This document shows, piece by piece, positions 39,683-48,553 of a stretch of DNA of 64,000 bases. The DNA lies in contig NZ_CP051680.1 in the NCBI RefSeq assembly GCF_012849095.1, positions 3,162,001-3,226,000 of the forward strand, written 5' to 3'. The first letter of the stretch is position 1. Each line of letters begins with the position of its first letter. This DNA comes from Cohnella herbarum. GTDB lineage: Bacteria; Bacillota; Bacilli; Paenibacillales; Paenibacillaceae. A program made the translations under genes and the position numbers. The notes beneath the pieces are model-generated. The model made no database searches. It was not told where the DNA came from and saw only the letters and a list, made by a program, of their open reading frames with translations.

Positions 39683-40387
39683 TTGTCTTCGATTACGACG
39701 ATTCTGTTAGTAGATGACGAAAAAGAAATCATTAAGTTGATGGAGATTTATTTTCTCAACGAGGGGTACAAGCTGCTGAAGGCGAATGACGGATTGGAAG
39801 CGCTGGATCTTCTCGCCGCCAATCAGGTAGACTTGGTCATCTTGGACGTCATGATGCCGCATCTCAATGGGATAGAGACTTGCATTAAAATCCGCGAGAG
39901 TTACGATGTGCCGGTTATTTTCCTATCCGCCAAAAGTCAGGACATCGACAAAATATCGGGACTCAGCATCGGAGCGGACGACTATGTCACGAAGCCGTTT
40001 AATCCGCTCGAGCTGATGGCGCGGGTAAAGTCGCAACTGCGGCGTTACGACCGGTTCAAACGCCAGCTCCAGAGCGACGGCAACATCGTGGAAGTCGACG
40101 ACCTGATCATTAACTTCGTTACCCATACCGTAACAGAGGATAATAAGGAAATTAAGCTGACACCGCGGGAATTCGCCATTCTAAGACTGTTAGCGACCAA
40201 TCGCGGAGCGGTGCTGGGCATGGACTCCATTTACCAGAAAGTATGGAACGAGCCTTTTATGGAATCGAAAAACACCGTCATGGTTCACATCCGCAAAATC
40301 CGCGAAAAAATCGAAAAAGACCCGCAAAATCCCCGGATTATCAAAACCGTTTGGGGAATCGGCTACAAAATGGAATCGGCCACATAA
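39683..40387 (+). CDS. VanR-like OmpR-family response regulator
   Basis: 234 residues with a TTG start (GCAGGTG upstream). The receiver has LLVDDEKEI, the phospho-acceptor in LVILDVMMPHLNG and Lys in YVTKPFNPLEL; the winged helix at 130-230 includes LTPREFAILRLLATNRG and VMVHIRKIREKIE. It resembles VanR-type and related envelope-stress regulators. The kinase gene follows 17 nt downstream, then the glycosylation cassette, which it probably controls. Confidence 0.88.
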   Translation: MSSITTILLVDDEKEIIKLMEIYFLNEGYKLLKANDGLEALDLLAANQVDLVILDVMMPHLNGIETCIKIRESYDVPVIFLSAKSQDIDKISGLSIGADDYVTKPFNPLELMARVKSQLRRYDRFKRQLQSDGNIVEVDDLIINFVTHTVTEDNKEIKLTPREFAILRLLATNRGAVLGMDSIYQKVWNEPFMESKNTVMVHIRKIREKIEKDPQNPRIIKTVWGIGYKMESAT

Positions 40388-40404
40388 GCAAGGAGGTTTA
40401 CCGT

Positions 40405-41622
40405 TTGACAGTAAAATGGATCTATTCGCTTCGATGGAAGCTGCTTTTCTATAGTTTGGCCAGTGCGTGCATTACGGCCGTACTGCTGTACGCGGGTGAC
40501 TTTATCGTCGGCTTGCTGCTGCAATCGACATTACGTCCGCTATTTGCCTTCTTCGTCAATCGTGTCGGCTCTTTGCCCATTTTTATTGCGGCTGGGATCG
40601 GCTTTTATATCGTGAGCTTCTTCCTGCTGAGCCGCGGAACCGTCCGCAGATTGCAAAGCATCGGCCATTCTCTAAAGCGCATTGAAGAAGGAAGATTCGA
40701 TGGCGGGCTGTCGGTTATCTCCTCCGGCGATGAGATCGGCCAAATCAATCAAATCATCGATCGGCTGGATCGCCAGCTTAACCGCGATCTGAAACAGATT
40801 ACCGCCGGACTGCAGGAGATCGCCGACGGCAGATTCGACCGGCCGATCGAGAACATGGACGCATCCGGCCAACTGGCCGAAGTCGCGGAAAGCATTAATG
40901 CGATGGCGGCCAAGCTACACCGCTCCATCCTCGACGAACGCAATGCCGAGAAAACGAAAAACGACCTCATCACCGGCGTCTCCCATGATTTGCGCACCCC
41001 GCTCACTTCGATACTCGGCTTCCTTGAAGTCATTAATCAAGATCGATATCAGGACGAGGTCGAGCTTCGCCACTATACGGATATTGCTTATCATAAAGCG
41101 ATCAGCCTCAAGAAGCTGATCGACGACCTGTTCGAATACACTCGGATCAACAATGGCATGCCGCTTACCGTCTCCGAACTGGATTTGGTCGGCTTTATCC
41201 GACAATTGACCGAGGAGTTCGTCCCTCAATTGGAGCTTGCCGGAATGACTTGCCGGATCGATGCGGAAGTCGACTCTCTACTTATCTCAGCCGACGGAGA
41301 TTTGCTTGTCCGCAGCTTCGGCAATCTGATTTCCAATGCAATTCGATATGGCAGGAAAGGTCGCTACGTCGACATTGCCATTCGCCACGACAACGGGGAG
41401 GCAAGCGTTGCCGTCGCGAATTACGGGGATCCGATTCCCGAGCGCGACTTGCCGTTCATCTTCGATCGCTTCTACCGGGTCGAGCGGTCCCGCTCGCAGG
41501 AAACCGGCGGGACCGGCCTCGGCCTCGCCATTGCCAAAAGCATCGTCGAGGTCCATGGAGGTACCATCGACGTCGCCAGCCGCAAGGACATGACCGTGTT
41601 TACGACTCGTTTGCCTCTATAA
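40405..41622 (+). CDS. VanS-like sensor histidine kinase
   Basis: 405 residues from TTG 40405, chosen for the AAGGAGG 7 nt upstream. Two N-terminal helices flank a very short extracytoplasmic loop (about residues 35-60), typical of intramembrane-type sensors. HAMP, the H-box GVSHDLRTPLTSILGF and an HATPase with NLISNAIRYG and GGTGLGLAIAKSIVE follow. It phosphorylates the regulator at 39683. The minimal loop suggests it senses a membrane or cell-wall perturbation rather than a soluble ligand. Confidence 0.88.
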   Translation: MTVKWIYSLRWKLLFYSLASACITAVLLYAGDFIVGLLLQSTLRPLFAFFVNRVGSLPIFIAAGIGFYIVSFFLLSRGTVRRLQSIGHSLKRIEEGRFDGGLSVISSGDEIGQINQIIDRLDRQLNRDLKQITAGLQEIADGRFDRPIENMDASGQLAEVAESINAMAAKLHRSILDERNAEKTKNDLITGVSHDLRTPLTSILGFLEVINQDRYQDEVELRHYTDIAYHKAISLKKLIDDLFEYTRINNGMPLTVSELDLVGFIRQLTEEFVPQLELAGMTCRIDAEVDSLLISADGDLLVRSFGNLISNAIRYGRKGRYVDIAIRHDNGEASVAVANYGDPIPERDLPFIFDRFYRVERSRSQETGGTGLGLAIAKSIVEVHGGTIDVASRKDMTVFTTRLPL

Positions 41623-41674
41623 ACTCTGAAATATTTAAGTGAAAATGATAAGATTTCGTTAAGATATAGCTAAC

Positions 41675-41743
41675 AAAACCGTTAAGCTTTCTCTTCTATA
41701 CTTTCATTTGAATGAAGGTATAGAGAAGGCTTAACGGTTTTTT
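41675..41743. terminator. Long inverted repeat / terminator after the two-component genes
   Basis: AAACCGTTAAGC and GCTTAACGGTTTTTT form the outer stem, with an inner match CTATACTTTCATT/AATGAAGGTATAG. The run of six T lies on the plus strand; the minus strand also ends with a short T run, so it can act in both directions. Confidence 0.75.
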
Positions 41744-41805
41744 CATGGCCTGCGCCGCAGGGAAACGACGAACCTGATAAGTCTCATAGGAGAGGAGCAA
41801 TTGCT

Positions 41806-43062
41806 TTGATACTGTTGAAAAGATTGAAGCTGAACGAATGGTCTCGCATTGTCCTGCTGCTGATTATGCTGGTAGCCGCATTCCTGCGATTCGACTTTCT
41901 CGTTTCGGTTAACCACCACAACTCGCACGATACGGTTAACTACGACATTATGGTTCGGCAACTATTGGAGGAAGGCGTGTACGCTTATAAAAGCACTGAG
42001 CCGAACGCCCAAGTTTCCCCCGGATTTCCGCTGTTTATGGCTGCTGTGTATAAGTTGATCGATTACAAGCATAACGATCCTTATTCGGCGATTAGATTTT
42101 TGCAGGCGATTTTCAGCCTTATAACGCTCTGGCTCACCTATAGAATCGCCAAGCGGCTGGGAGGCGAATGGGCGGGACTGTTAGCCGCCACGATGATGGC
42201 TATCTACCCGCCGTTTATCTGGACGACAGGAGCCGTGCTGACGGAAACGATCGCCACGATGTTCTTCATGGCCTATCTCTATTTCCAACTGATCGCTTTC
42301 GACAAGACCCATCGTTGGGCTGCGTTGTGGGCTGGCGTGGCATTGGGGCTTACCGCGCTTACCCGTCCCGAATTTCTGATCATCGCTCCGGCCAGTTACT
42401 TCTTGTATCTACTCTGGCACCGCAAAGGCGCTCAGATGATGAAGCTGCTGTTAAGCACGGGACTCGGCATGGCCATCGTGATGTCTCCGTGGCTCGTCCG
42501 AAACATCGTCGCGTTGCACGAACCGATATTTACCTCGACGCAGGTCAATCCGTTCGCGGCGGGCACGTATCCGAACAAAAACTACGACGACAATCTTGTC
42601 GACCGAACCGGCAAAACGCAGATGGAAGTCGCCAAAGAGCGGCTCAAGGTCGGCTTTACGGAGCATACGTGGACGTTCGTCAAATGGTACACGATCGGCA
42701 AGCTGGACCGCATCTACAGCAAAATGTTCGGGGGCAGCGGCCACAAGCCGATTTATCCGGTCATTCCGTACCGCGCGTATTTCCACCTGCTGCTCATCTA
42801 CGCGGGGCTGATCGCGGCGGCCGTCACCTTGCGCAATTGGCGTCAGCCGGCTATGCTCATCGTTTTCCTGCTGGCGGCGATTTCAGCGGCCCGTCTCGCT
42901 TTCGTCCCGGAATATCGATACAACTTTACCGCTATGCCGCAAATTATCGTGCTCGACAGCTTGCTCGTGATTTGGATTTTCGTCTGGCTGGACAAGCGTT
43001 TCCAGCTAAAATCTCGACTGTTGCTTGCAAGGAGGAATGAACATGCGCGGAATGACGTTTGA
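41806..43062 (+). CDS. GT39-family (PMT/ArnT-like) membrane glycosyltransferase
   Basis: 418 residues with a TTG start (GGAGAGGAGC upstream). The N-terminal extracytoplasmic loop after helix one holds the catalytic-type acidic motif around HHNSHDTVNYDIM. It has about 9-10 helices. Such GT-C enzymes move a sugar from a polyprenyl-phosphate carrier to a lipid, cell-wall polymer or protein outside the membrane. RPEFLIIAPASYFL and similar helices fit the fold. It heads the four-gene cassette under the VanRS-like pair. Confidence 0.8.
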   Translation: MILLKRLKLNEWSRIVLLLIMLVAAFLRFDFLVSVNHHNSHDTVNYDIMVRQLLEEGVYAYKSTEPNAQVSPGFPLFMAAVYKLIDYKHNDPYSAIRFLQAIFSLITLWLTYRIAKRLGGEWAGLLAATMMAIYPPFIWTTGAVLTETIATMFFMAYLYFQLIAFDKTHRWAALWAGVALGLTALTRPEFLIIAPASYFLYLLWHRKGAQMMKLLLSTGLGMAIVMSPWLVRNIVALHEPIFTSTQVNPFAAGTYPNKNYDDNLVDRTGKTQMEVAKERLKVGFTEHTWTFVKWYTIGKLDRIYSKMFGGSGHKPIYPVIPYRAYFHLLLIYAGLIAAAVTLRNWRQPAMLIVFLLAAISAARLAFVPEYRYNFTAMPQIIVLDSLLVIWIFVWLDKRFQLKSRLLLARRNEHARNDV

Positions 43063-43801
43063 TCGAATGACAAGCTACCCCGGAGTTAAGGAAACGCTGA
43101 TCATCGTACCCTCATACAACGAAGCCGAAGGCATCTCCCGGGTTGTCGCCGAAATCCGGTCCCGAATTCCGTATGCGGACGTTGTTGTCGTGAACGACGG
43201 CTCAAGCGACCAAACCGGCCGGCTCGCGGAAGAAGCCGGAGCTCTCGTCATTCATTTGTCCACCAATTTGGGTATCGGCGGTGCCGTGCAGACGGGCTAC
43301 CGGTATGCCGCGGACAACGGCTATCGGTATGCCGCCCAGATCGACGGAGACGGCCAGCATAACCCGGCCGATTTCGAGCGCATGCTCGATTCGCTTCGCG
43401 CCAACGACGCGGATATGGTCGTCGGCTCCCGGTTTCTTAAGCGCGAAGGGTTCCAATCCACCTTCGCCCGGAAAATCGGTATCGATCTGTTTGCGAAGCT
43501 TGTAACCGGACTGACCGGCCGGAAGGTAACCGATCCGACTTCCGGCTTCCGAGTATGCGGCCGAAGAGCGATTGACTTGTTCGCGCAGGATTATCCGACC
43601 GATTATCCCGAGGTGGAAGCGCTCGTGCTGCTGGACAACCGCGGCTTCTCGTTCGTGGAAACGCCGGTCGTCATGAACGCCCGACTGGCGGGCACGTCCA
43701 GCATATCGGCGCTCCGCTCGGTCTACTATATGGTGAAAGTTGTATTGGCCGTATTCATCGCCAAAAGCCGGAAAAAAAAGGTGTTGAGCACGCAGCTATG
43801 A
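43043..43801 (+). CDS. GT2 polyprenyl-phosphate sugar synthase (DPM-like)
   Basis: 252 residues from ATG 43043 (AAGGAGG upstream); it overlaps the preceding gene by 20 nt. The GT-A fold shows VPSYNEAEGI, VVVNDGSSDQTG and the metal-binding DxD-type region AAQIDGDGQHNP, then DMVVGSRFL and DPTSGFRVC. These features match dolichol/undecaprenyl-phosphate sugar synthases, which load a sugar from a nucleotide donor onto the lipid carrier. It lacks the C-terminal membrane helices of CsbB-type proteins. It would supply the donor for the GT39-family gene. Confidence 0.87.
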   Translation: MRGMTFDRMTSYPGVKETLIIVPSYNEAEGISRVVAEIRSRIPYADVVVVNDGSSDQTGRLAEEAGALVIHLSTNLGIGGAVQTGYRYAADNGYRYAAQIDGDGQHNPADFERMLDSLRANDADMVVGSRFLKREGFQSTFARKIGIDLFAKLVTGLTGRKVTDPTSGFRVCGRRAIDLFAQDYPTDYPEVEALVLLDNRGFSFVETPVVMNARLAGTSSISALRSVYYMVKVVLAVFIAKSRKKKVLSTQL

Positions 43802-44217
43802 ACCCCGATATTTATTTCGTCAGCTTCATGATCGGCATCGGATTTACGGGCATCGTTCTGCACCTGATCCGGGCCCGGAAGCTGCGCGAGCAATATGCGA
43901 TCTTGTGGCTCGTTCTTGGCGCGCTTATGATGGCGCTATCTCTGTTCCCGGCCATTCTCGATCGGCTAGCGGCCAGCTTTAACGTCTCTTACGCCCCGTC
44001 TCTGCTGTACTTGTTAGCTTTCGTAGGCGTGCTGTTTCTCCTGATACACCTGTCCATGGCTCTATCTTCGCTCACAAGCCGCGTCATTATGCTGACCCAG
44101 ACGCTTGCGCTGCAGGAGCAGCGGATCAGGAAGCTGGAGCAAAGAAAGCCGCAGTCCGAAGAAAATTTCATGCGAGTATGGACGGATAGGACCGAGATGG
44201 ACGATAAATCATGGTAG
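43798..44217 (+). CDS. DUF2304 membrane protein
   Basis: 139 residues with three predicted helices (about 3-25, 32-55 and 66-90) followed by a charged coiled-coil tail (ALQEQRIRKLEQRK). The spacing and LREQYAILWLVLGALMMALS fit the DUF2304 family, which is often encoded beside GT2 polyprenyl-phosphate sugar synthases. It starts with an ATG that overlaps the previous stop (ATGA). A scaffolding or flipping role is an inference. Confidence 0.75.
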   Translation: MNPDIYFVSFMIGIGFTGIVLHLIRARKLREQYAILWLVLGALMMALSLFPAILDRLAASFNVSYAPSLLYLLAFVGVLFLLIHLSMALSSLTSRVIMLTQTLALQEQRIRKLEQRKPQSEENFMRVWTDRTEMDDKSW

Positions 44218-44561
44218 CGGCATACGGTCTGCTGCTGCTCAATATTATGCTGCTTGTAGCCGGCCAAACGGTTTGGAAAATCGGACTGGATCGCTTGGGT
44301 GGCCTGCATCTTCACAATGCGATGCAGGTTCTTACCTCCCCATGGATTGTGTCCGGCGTTTTCCTCTACGGCCTTGCGACCTTGCTCTGGCTTGCCGTCT
44401 TGTCCCGACTGCCCTTAAGCACCGCTTACCCGCTGCAAAGTTTGGCCTACGTATTCGCTCTGCTGCTTGCTTGGCTGCTGTTCGGCGAAGCGATCCCGCC
44501 GAACCGCTGGATCGGGGCCGGCATCATTCTCGCCGGCGTGTTCGTTATCGGGATGAAATAG
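44211..44561 (+). CDS. Small DMT/EmrE-like membrane protein (ArnE/F-like)
   Basis: 116 residues, four helices, overlapping the previous gene by 7 nt. The segment LSTAYPLQSLAYVFALLLAW and EAIPPNRWIGAGIILAGVFV match the SMR/DMT fold of ArnE-ArnF, which flip undecaprenyl-phosphate sugars, and of multidrug exporters. Given the neighbours, a flippase for the lipid-linked sugar made by the GT2 is most likely. Only one half is encoded, so it would have to dimerise. Confidence 0.75.
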   Translation: MVAAYGLLLLNIMLLVAGQTVWKIGLDRLGGLHLHNAMQVLTSPWIVSGVFLYGLATLLWLAVLSRLPLSTAYPLQSLAYVFALLLAWLLFGEAIPPNRWIGAGIILAGVFVIGMK

Positions 44562-44584
44562 ACAGAATTCGGCCTGCCTCAAGC

Positions 44585-45520
44585 TTAGTGATCGAGCATT
44601 TTAAACTTATCGAGAGAGGCATCATAAACCCATGTTAGACCATTGTCTTTGCTGGTGAGATAAAGGGTTCCGATGTCATTGAGCTCCTGATCTCTTACGG
44701 CAATTGGAAATAGTCCGTCTTTCCCGTTGAATGTCGGCGAGAGAGGGTTCATCCTGAATTCGTCGAACTTTTCCGGCAGAGTGACGGAGAGCCTTTCCCA
44801 TGACTTCCCTTGATCTTTGGTCCAATAAATAACCGGCCCGTAGTCCTCATAAAATCGGAAACCCAAAAAGCCGATCTCTTTAGTAGAAAAACCCGCAGCC
44901 GTCAACTGTTCCGCGTAAACATCGTTTGCGTTCCCGATTTCTGCCCAAGTCTTCCCGCCGTCCGAAGTTTGATACAGATAATTTAATGCGCTGCCGACCC
45001 CGTGGGAAGCGCCGCTAACGATCCAGCCTTCCTTATCCGTTGTAAAACCGATAAATTTGGTCTCGAATCCTTTGGCACCTTGGATTTCATACTCGTTCCA
45101 CTTTTCGCCTTCGTTATTCGTGATTAATACATGCAGCGGCTTTGATGCTCCATCCGCGAAACCGTACACGATGGCCGTTTTATCCTCCGATAGATAAAGC
45201 CCTGTTTCATCCTTGCTCATTCCTATAACTTTTCCCGTTGTATCCAACTTCACGGGAGCTTTCGCGGTGACGGACCCGTTTCGGTATGAAATCGATAGAT
45301 GCCCTTCTTGGTCAACCGAATACGAATTACCCGCATCATAGGAAACGATTGAATTGCCGTCGAACCCGACGGAATAGACGGTACCCGGTTTAATCGCCGA
45401 ACTCTGCCCATTCGCGCTCGTACAAGCGGAGAGTAGGGAGATCGCCCCAATTACTAGAAAGGCGGAACAACAGTTAACCGCCCTCTTTCGTTCGTTTTTC
45501 CTGTTTAAACGCTGCCTCAT
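44585..45520 (-). CDS. Lipoprotein with BNR/propeller-like repeats
   Basis: 311 residues with a signal peptide and lipobox LSAC. Asp-box-like repeats are visible (TSDGGKTWAEI, TKDQGKSWERLS, TSKDNGLTWVY), spaced as in sialidase-like beta propellers. No catalytic residues of sialidases are evident, so a binding or assembly role is more likely. RBS GGAGGG precedes ATG 45520. It is convergent with the glycosylation cassette. Confidence 0.7.
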   Translation of the reverse strand: MRQRLNRKNERKRAVNCCSAFLVIGAISLLSACTSANGQSSAIKPGTVYSVGFDGNSIVSYDAGNSYSVDQEGHLSISYRNGSVTAKAPVKLDTTGKVIGMSKDETGLYLSEDKTAIVYGFADGASKPLHVLITNNEGEKWNEYEIQGAKGFETKFIGFTTDKEGWIVSGASHGVGSALNYLYQTSDGGKTWAEIGNANDVYAEQLTAAGFSTKEIGFLGFRFYEDYGPVIYWTKDQGKSWERLSVTLPEKFDEFRMNPLSPTFNGKDGLFPIAVRDQELNDIGTLYLTSKDNGLTWVYDASLDKFKMLDH

Positions 45521-45602
45521 GGTATGTTTCCCTCCAAAGTAAGTTGTCTTCCGGCACGATAGTACCTATTAGACGCTATTGAGGAAGGGAAAGTTGGTTG
45601 TG

Positions 45603-46556
45603 TCACCTGGACTCGCTAAGTTTATTTACTTCTATTGCTTTTTTACTAAACCGATACGTCACGGTTACATTTTCAATAATCGCGGTATTATCGTACGCAA
45701 GGGAACCCTCAAATTCTAAAGTATCGTTATCTTTCCATACGATATGATTTGCAGAGCTATAATTTTCATGATCCGTCCGAATCCACGTGTCTATTTCTTG
45801 TCGTGCGCCGTATTTGACTCTTGCCGATTCCACCAATTCCGGGCTTATCCTTCCCTCTTCGACATGATATATTTGAACGAATTCGCTTTTATTAGAGCAT
45901 GTTACAATCGCCACTAACTTTCGATTCGGCGAAGGAATTATTTTCGTAATATACATGGAAGGCGCGGAAAAACTTAAAAACTCTTCAAGCACGTTATCTT
46001 TGATTCTCCATAGGACATTCTGACTTCCATAATCCGAATAATTGTTAAACAACGTAAATAGCATACTTCCGTCCGCTAACTTAACGATATAAGGGCTCTC
46101 ATAAGTTTCCGACAAAATATCTACGGCGAAAGCAGCCGCATCGGCGATTTTTCGGTTATCGCTATCCACGAACGGCTGAAGTTCCTTTAAATATTTTTCT
46201 CTCGACTTGTGATCGTTAAAGCTTTCTACCAGCCGATTAATCGCAATATACACATATTCGTTATTATCGCTTTTTAAAGCTTTCAGAAATTTTTCCGCGT
46301 CATAAGAAGCGACGGGTTGCAGCTCCATGTTTTCAGCCGTTAAATAACGAATGTAAGGCTCTTCATTTTGTTTTTTGTAATATGCCGTCGCTAGTAAAGC
46401 TGTAGAGGTTGAGCTATAAAGAATAAGACATGCAACCAAAATTACCCACTTTCTAGAAATCCTTTTTTTTCTTTCTTCTCTTCCGCTATGCCCGGCAGCT
46501 TCAATTAAGTTTTCGTCAATTAATCCGATCTCCCGATATAACCGATCTTTTTTCAA
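45603..46556 (-). CDS. Membrane protein paired with the sigma factor (possible anti-sigma factor)
   Basis: 317 residues. A 34-residue cytoplasmic N-terminus (KKDRLYREIGLIDENLIEAA) precedes one helix (WVILVACLILYSSTSTALLATA) and a large extracellular part with a helical HEAT-like segment (about 85-150) and a beta-rich end. It overlaps the sigma gene by 4 nt, the layout of a sigma factor and its membrane anti-sigma. The short N-terminus is shared by many sigma-linked proteins in Bacillota, but no zinc-binding anti-sigma motif is visible. Confidence 0.6.
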   Translation of the reverse strand: MKKDRLYREIGLIDENLIEAAGHSGREERKKRISRKWVILVACLILYSSTSTALLATAYYKKQNEEPYIRYLTAENMELQPVASYDAEKFLKALKSDNNEYVYIAINRLVESFNDHKSREKYLKELQPFVDSDNRKIADAAAFAVDILSETYESPYIVKLADGSMLFTLFNNYSDYGSQNVLWRIKDNVLEEFLSFSAPSMYITKIIPSPNRKLVAIVTCSNKSEFVQIYHVEEGRISPELVESARVKYGARQEIDTWIRTDHENYSSANHIVWKDNDTLEFEGSLAYDNTAIIENVTVTYRFSKKAIEVNKLSESR

Positions 46557-47110
46557 AGGTTAACCCCCTCTTTGCGTAAGTGATCTCTAAGCTTGTTTCT
46601 CGTACGAAATAATGCGGACTTCACTTTACTGCTGCTCATATTAAACCTCTTAGAAATCGTCTCTATTGAATCCGAGTACCAATACCTTCGAATAAATAAA
46701 TTTCTTGCTTGCTCGTCTATCGCATATAAAAATTGATTTATTAAGTTCGCAATCTCGCCTTCTTCATACTCAGTTTCTACAGTATTAGGGGAAGCTAAGC
46801 ATCCTTCTAATTCGGTTAGAATCACTTCAAATTCGCGGTTACGCTTTTTCGCGGTATTATAACCGTATTTATCAAGCGCAATATTACGCGTAATCCTCCC
46901 TAGAAATACGGAGAACTTCCTAGGCGTATTAGGCGGTATTGTATTCCATGCCGCTAAATAGGTATCGTTCTCGCACTCTTCAACATCCGAATAATTGGAC
47001 AATATGTTCCTTGCAATCGCTTTGCAATAAGCCCCATACTTAATTTTTGTTTCTAAAAGGGCTTGCTGCGAACGCTGTAAGTACAGGCGAACTATTCCTT
47101 GATCTTCCAT
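46553..47110 (-). CDS. ECF-type RNA polymerase sigma factor
   Basis: 185 residues. The region-2-like part has YCKAIARNILSNYSDVEECENDTYLAAWNTI (read as two adjoining helices), and region 4 has ETISKRFNMSSSKVKSALFRTRNKLRDHL, the helix-turn-helix that reads the -35 element. It lacks region 1.1 and 3, as in ECF sigma factors. RBS GGAGA precedes ATG 47110. It is co-transcribed with the membrane gene at 45603. Confidence 0.85.
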   Translation of the reverse strand: MEDQGIVRLYLQRSQQALLETKIKYGAYCKAIARNILSNYSDVEECENDTYLAAWNTIPPNTPRKFSVFLGRITRNIALDKYGYNTAKKRNREFEVILTELEGCLASPNTVETEYEEGEIANLINQFLYAIDEQARNLFIRRYWYSDSIETISKRFNMSSSKVKSALFRTRNKLRDHLRKEGVNL

Positions 47111-47202
47111 CCGTTATTCTCCTTTTGCGAATCTCTAACTATATAGTAGAAAGTTCGTGCAATTGGTTGCACTTCTTAATCGAGCTATCTATAAAGGCAA
47201 AA

Positions 47203-47230
47203 TTAAAAGCCATCCTTTAGGGTGGCTTCT
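47203..47230 (-). terminator. Terminator of the methyltransferase gene
   Basis: Minus strand: AAGCCACC pairs with GGATGGCTT (one bulge), then TTTAATTTT. It lies 27 nt after the stop at 47257. Confidence 0.7.
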
Positions 47231-47256
47231 TTTGATCTCGCTATCCGCCTAACCGT

Positions 47257-47859
47257 TTATTTTTGAGAATCAAGGACAAACATAGACGCATCTTGTCCCA
47301 TGAATATTTTACTTCCCTCATAAAATGTTCTGGATTGAATATTCCTGTACCCTATTGTAGTCATCATGTCAGCGAGCTCTACTTGGTCAAATCCGTTATG
47401 AACGAAATCCGAAACGACTTTCTCGTTCTTATTAAAATCTACGATCAGTAGATGTCCTCCATCGTTTAGAACATCGAATAATCGGGATAAAACGAATTCG
47501 ACATCCTTAATATGGAGGAGAACCTGAGCCATGAAAATATAGTCGGCCCGTAAATTCGATAGCCCTTCCTTTTCAAAATCAAAGCATAACGTATCAGCAT
47601 TCCGAATATTCAAATCGGAAATTTTTTGATCTATTTGATCAATCATGTTTGGCGAAGTATCCAGAAAAAGCATAGAACTAAAATCGTTTAACAAGTTCAT
47701 TCCGACAAGACCGGTTCCGCACCCGAAATCGATAGCACTCTTACGATTAGCATCAACTAAATATTCGCGAATGGCATCGGAGGATACCTTTGCAATTTGA
47801 ATTCTTTCCGCAGTGTCATAGCTATTAGCTATCATTTCGAACTTATCCGTATTTCCCAT
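47257..47859 (-). CDS. Class I SAM-dependent methyltransferase
   Basis: 200 residues with GGAGAGG before ATG 47859. Motif I is AIDFGCGTGLVGMNLL, the acidic end of strand 2 is LFLDTSPNMID, and motif III-like LRADYIFMAQVLLHI follows. The fold is that of UbiE/Methyltransf_11 small-molecule enzymes; the substrate is not evident. It is a single gene with its own terminator. Confidence 0.85.
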   Translation of the reverse strand: MGNTDKFEMIANSYDTAERIQIAKVSSDAIREYLVDANRKSAIDFGCGTGLVGMNLLNDFSSMLFLDTSPNMIDQIDQKISDLNIRNADTLCFDFEKEGLSNLRADYIFMAQVLLHIKDVEFVLSRLFDVLNDGGHLLIVDFNKNEKVVSDFVHNGFDQVELADMMTTIGYRNIQSRTFYEGSKIFMGQDASMFVLDSQK

Positions 47860-47935
47860 TTTACCTCTCCAATCATTAGAAAATCTATTGGCTTCATCTT
47901 TATCCTGTCCGTTAAGCTTAACACATAACCGCTAT

Positions 47936-48467
47936 TTAGGGTGCGTCGTAGGGCTCCCCGAATTGAACTAAAACATGCCACAAATACTTTAATTGTTGGA
48001 GCACCTCTTCATAGTTGCCCCTGTCAGCCCAGCGTAGCGGGTTGCGTTTCAAATCGTTAACGGCGTCCCCGATCATACTCGTGTCGATATAACCGTTCCT
48101 TGCTATCCGATTTGCTAAATAGTTCGATCGAGTATTTTAAGCTAATTTCCTCTAGAAATTTTCCAATATACGTTCCTTTGAAAGATGGATCTGCAACAAG
48201 TATCGCCACGTCGTTTTTAAGGTCAACAGCCCCATGAACCTGGGCCTCAATAAAATGGTTAAGGTTCCGGCCAGGCTTCCGTTCCGATGGATCCTTGAAG
48301 CGCCGTTCAAGATGAAATAAAAGGTGACTTCTCTTCCCAAAGATCCCGAGCTCCCCCGGGTAAGCCGATACGCTACCGTTAGAAATTCGAGTTTCAAACT
48401 GACTTTTATAGATTCCCTGCTCCAGTAATACTTCGGCTACGCTTTTGATGTCGGCCGCGGAAGGCAA
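47936..48467 (-). pseudogene. Frameshifted DUF3626 gene
   Basis: The frame from 48467 reads SAADIKSVAEVLLEQGIYKSQFETRISNG and later HFIEAQVHGAVDLKNDVAIL..ADPSFKGTYIGKFLEE, both recalling DUF3626 proteins, but lacks the middle part. Near 48090 the sense shifts to another frame that continues SMIGDAVNDLKRNPLRWADR and YLWHVLVQFGEPYDAP before a TAA at 47936. At least one indel, and probably a deletion, has broken the gene. Function of the family is unknown. Confidence 0.55.
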
Positions 48468-48553
48468 AAGTCCACTCCAAATGCCGGATTAAAGAATAGC
48501 TTAATGCCAGGGAACCTCCGATCTTAATTCCGAGGAGAGGAGAGTGGCATAGT

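Noticed and set aside
42168..43040. A 290-codon plus-strand frame inside the GT39-family gene
   Set aside because: Rich in Arg and His with no domain pattern; the GT39 reading has RBS, helices and downstream overlap.
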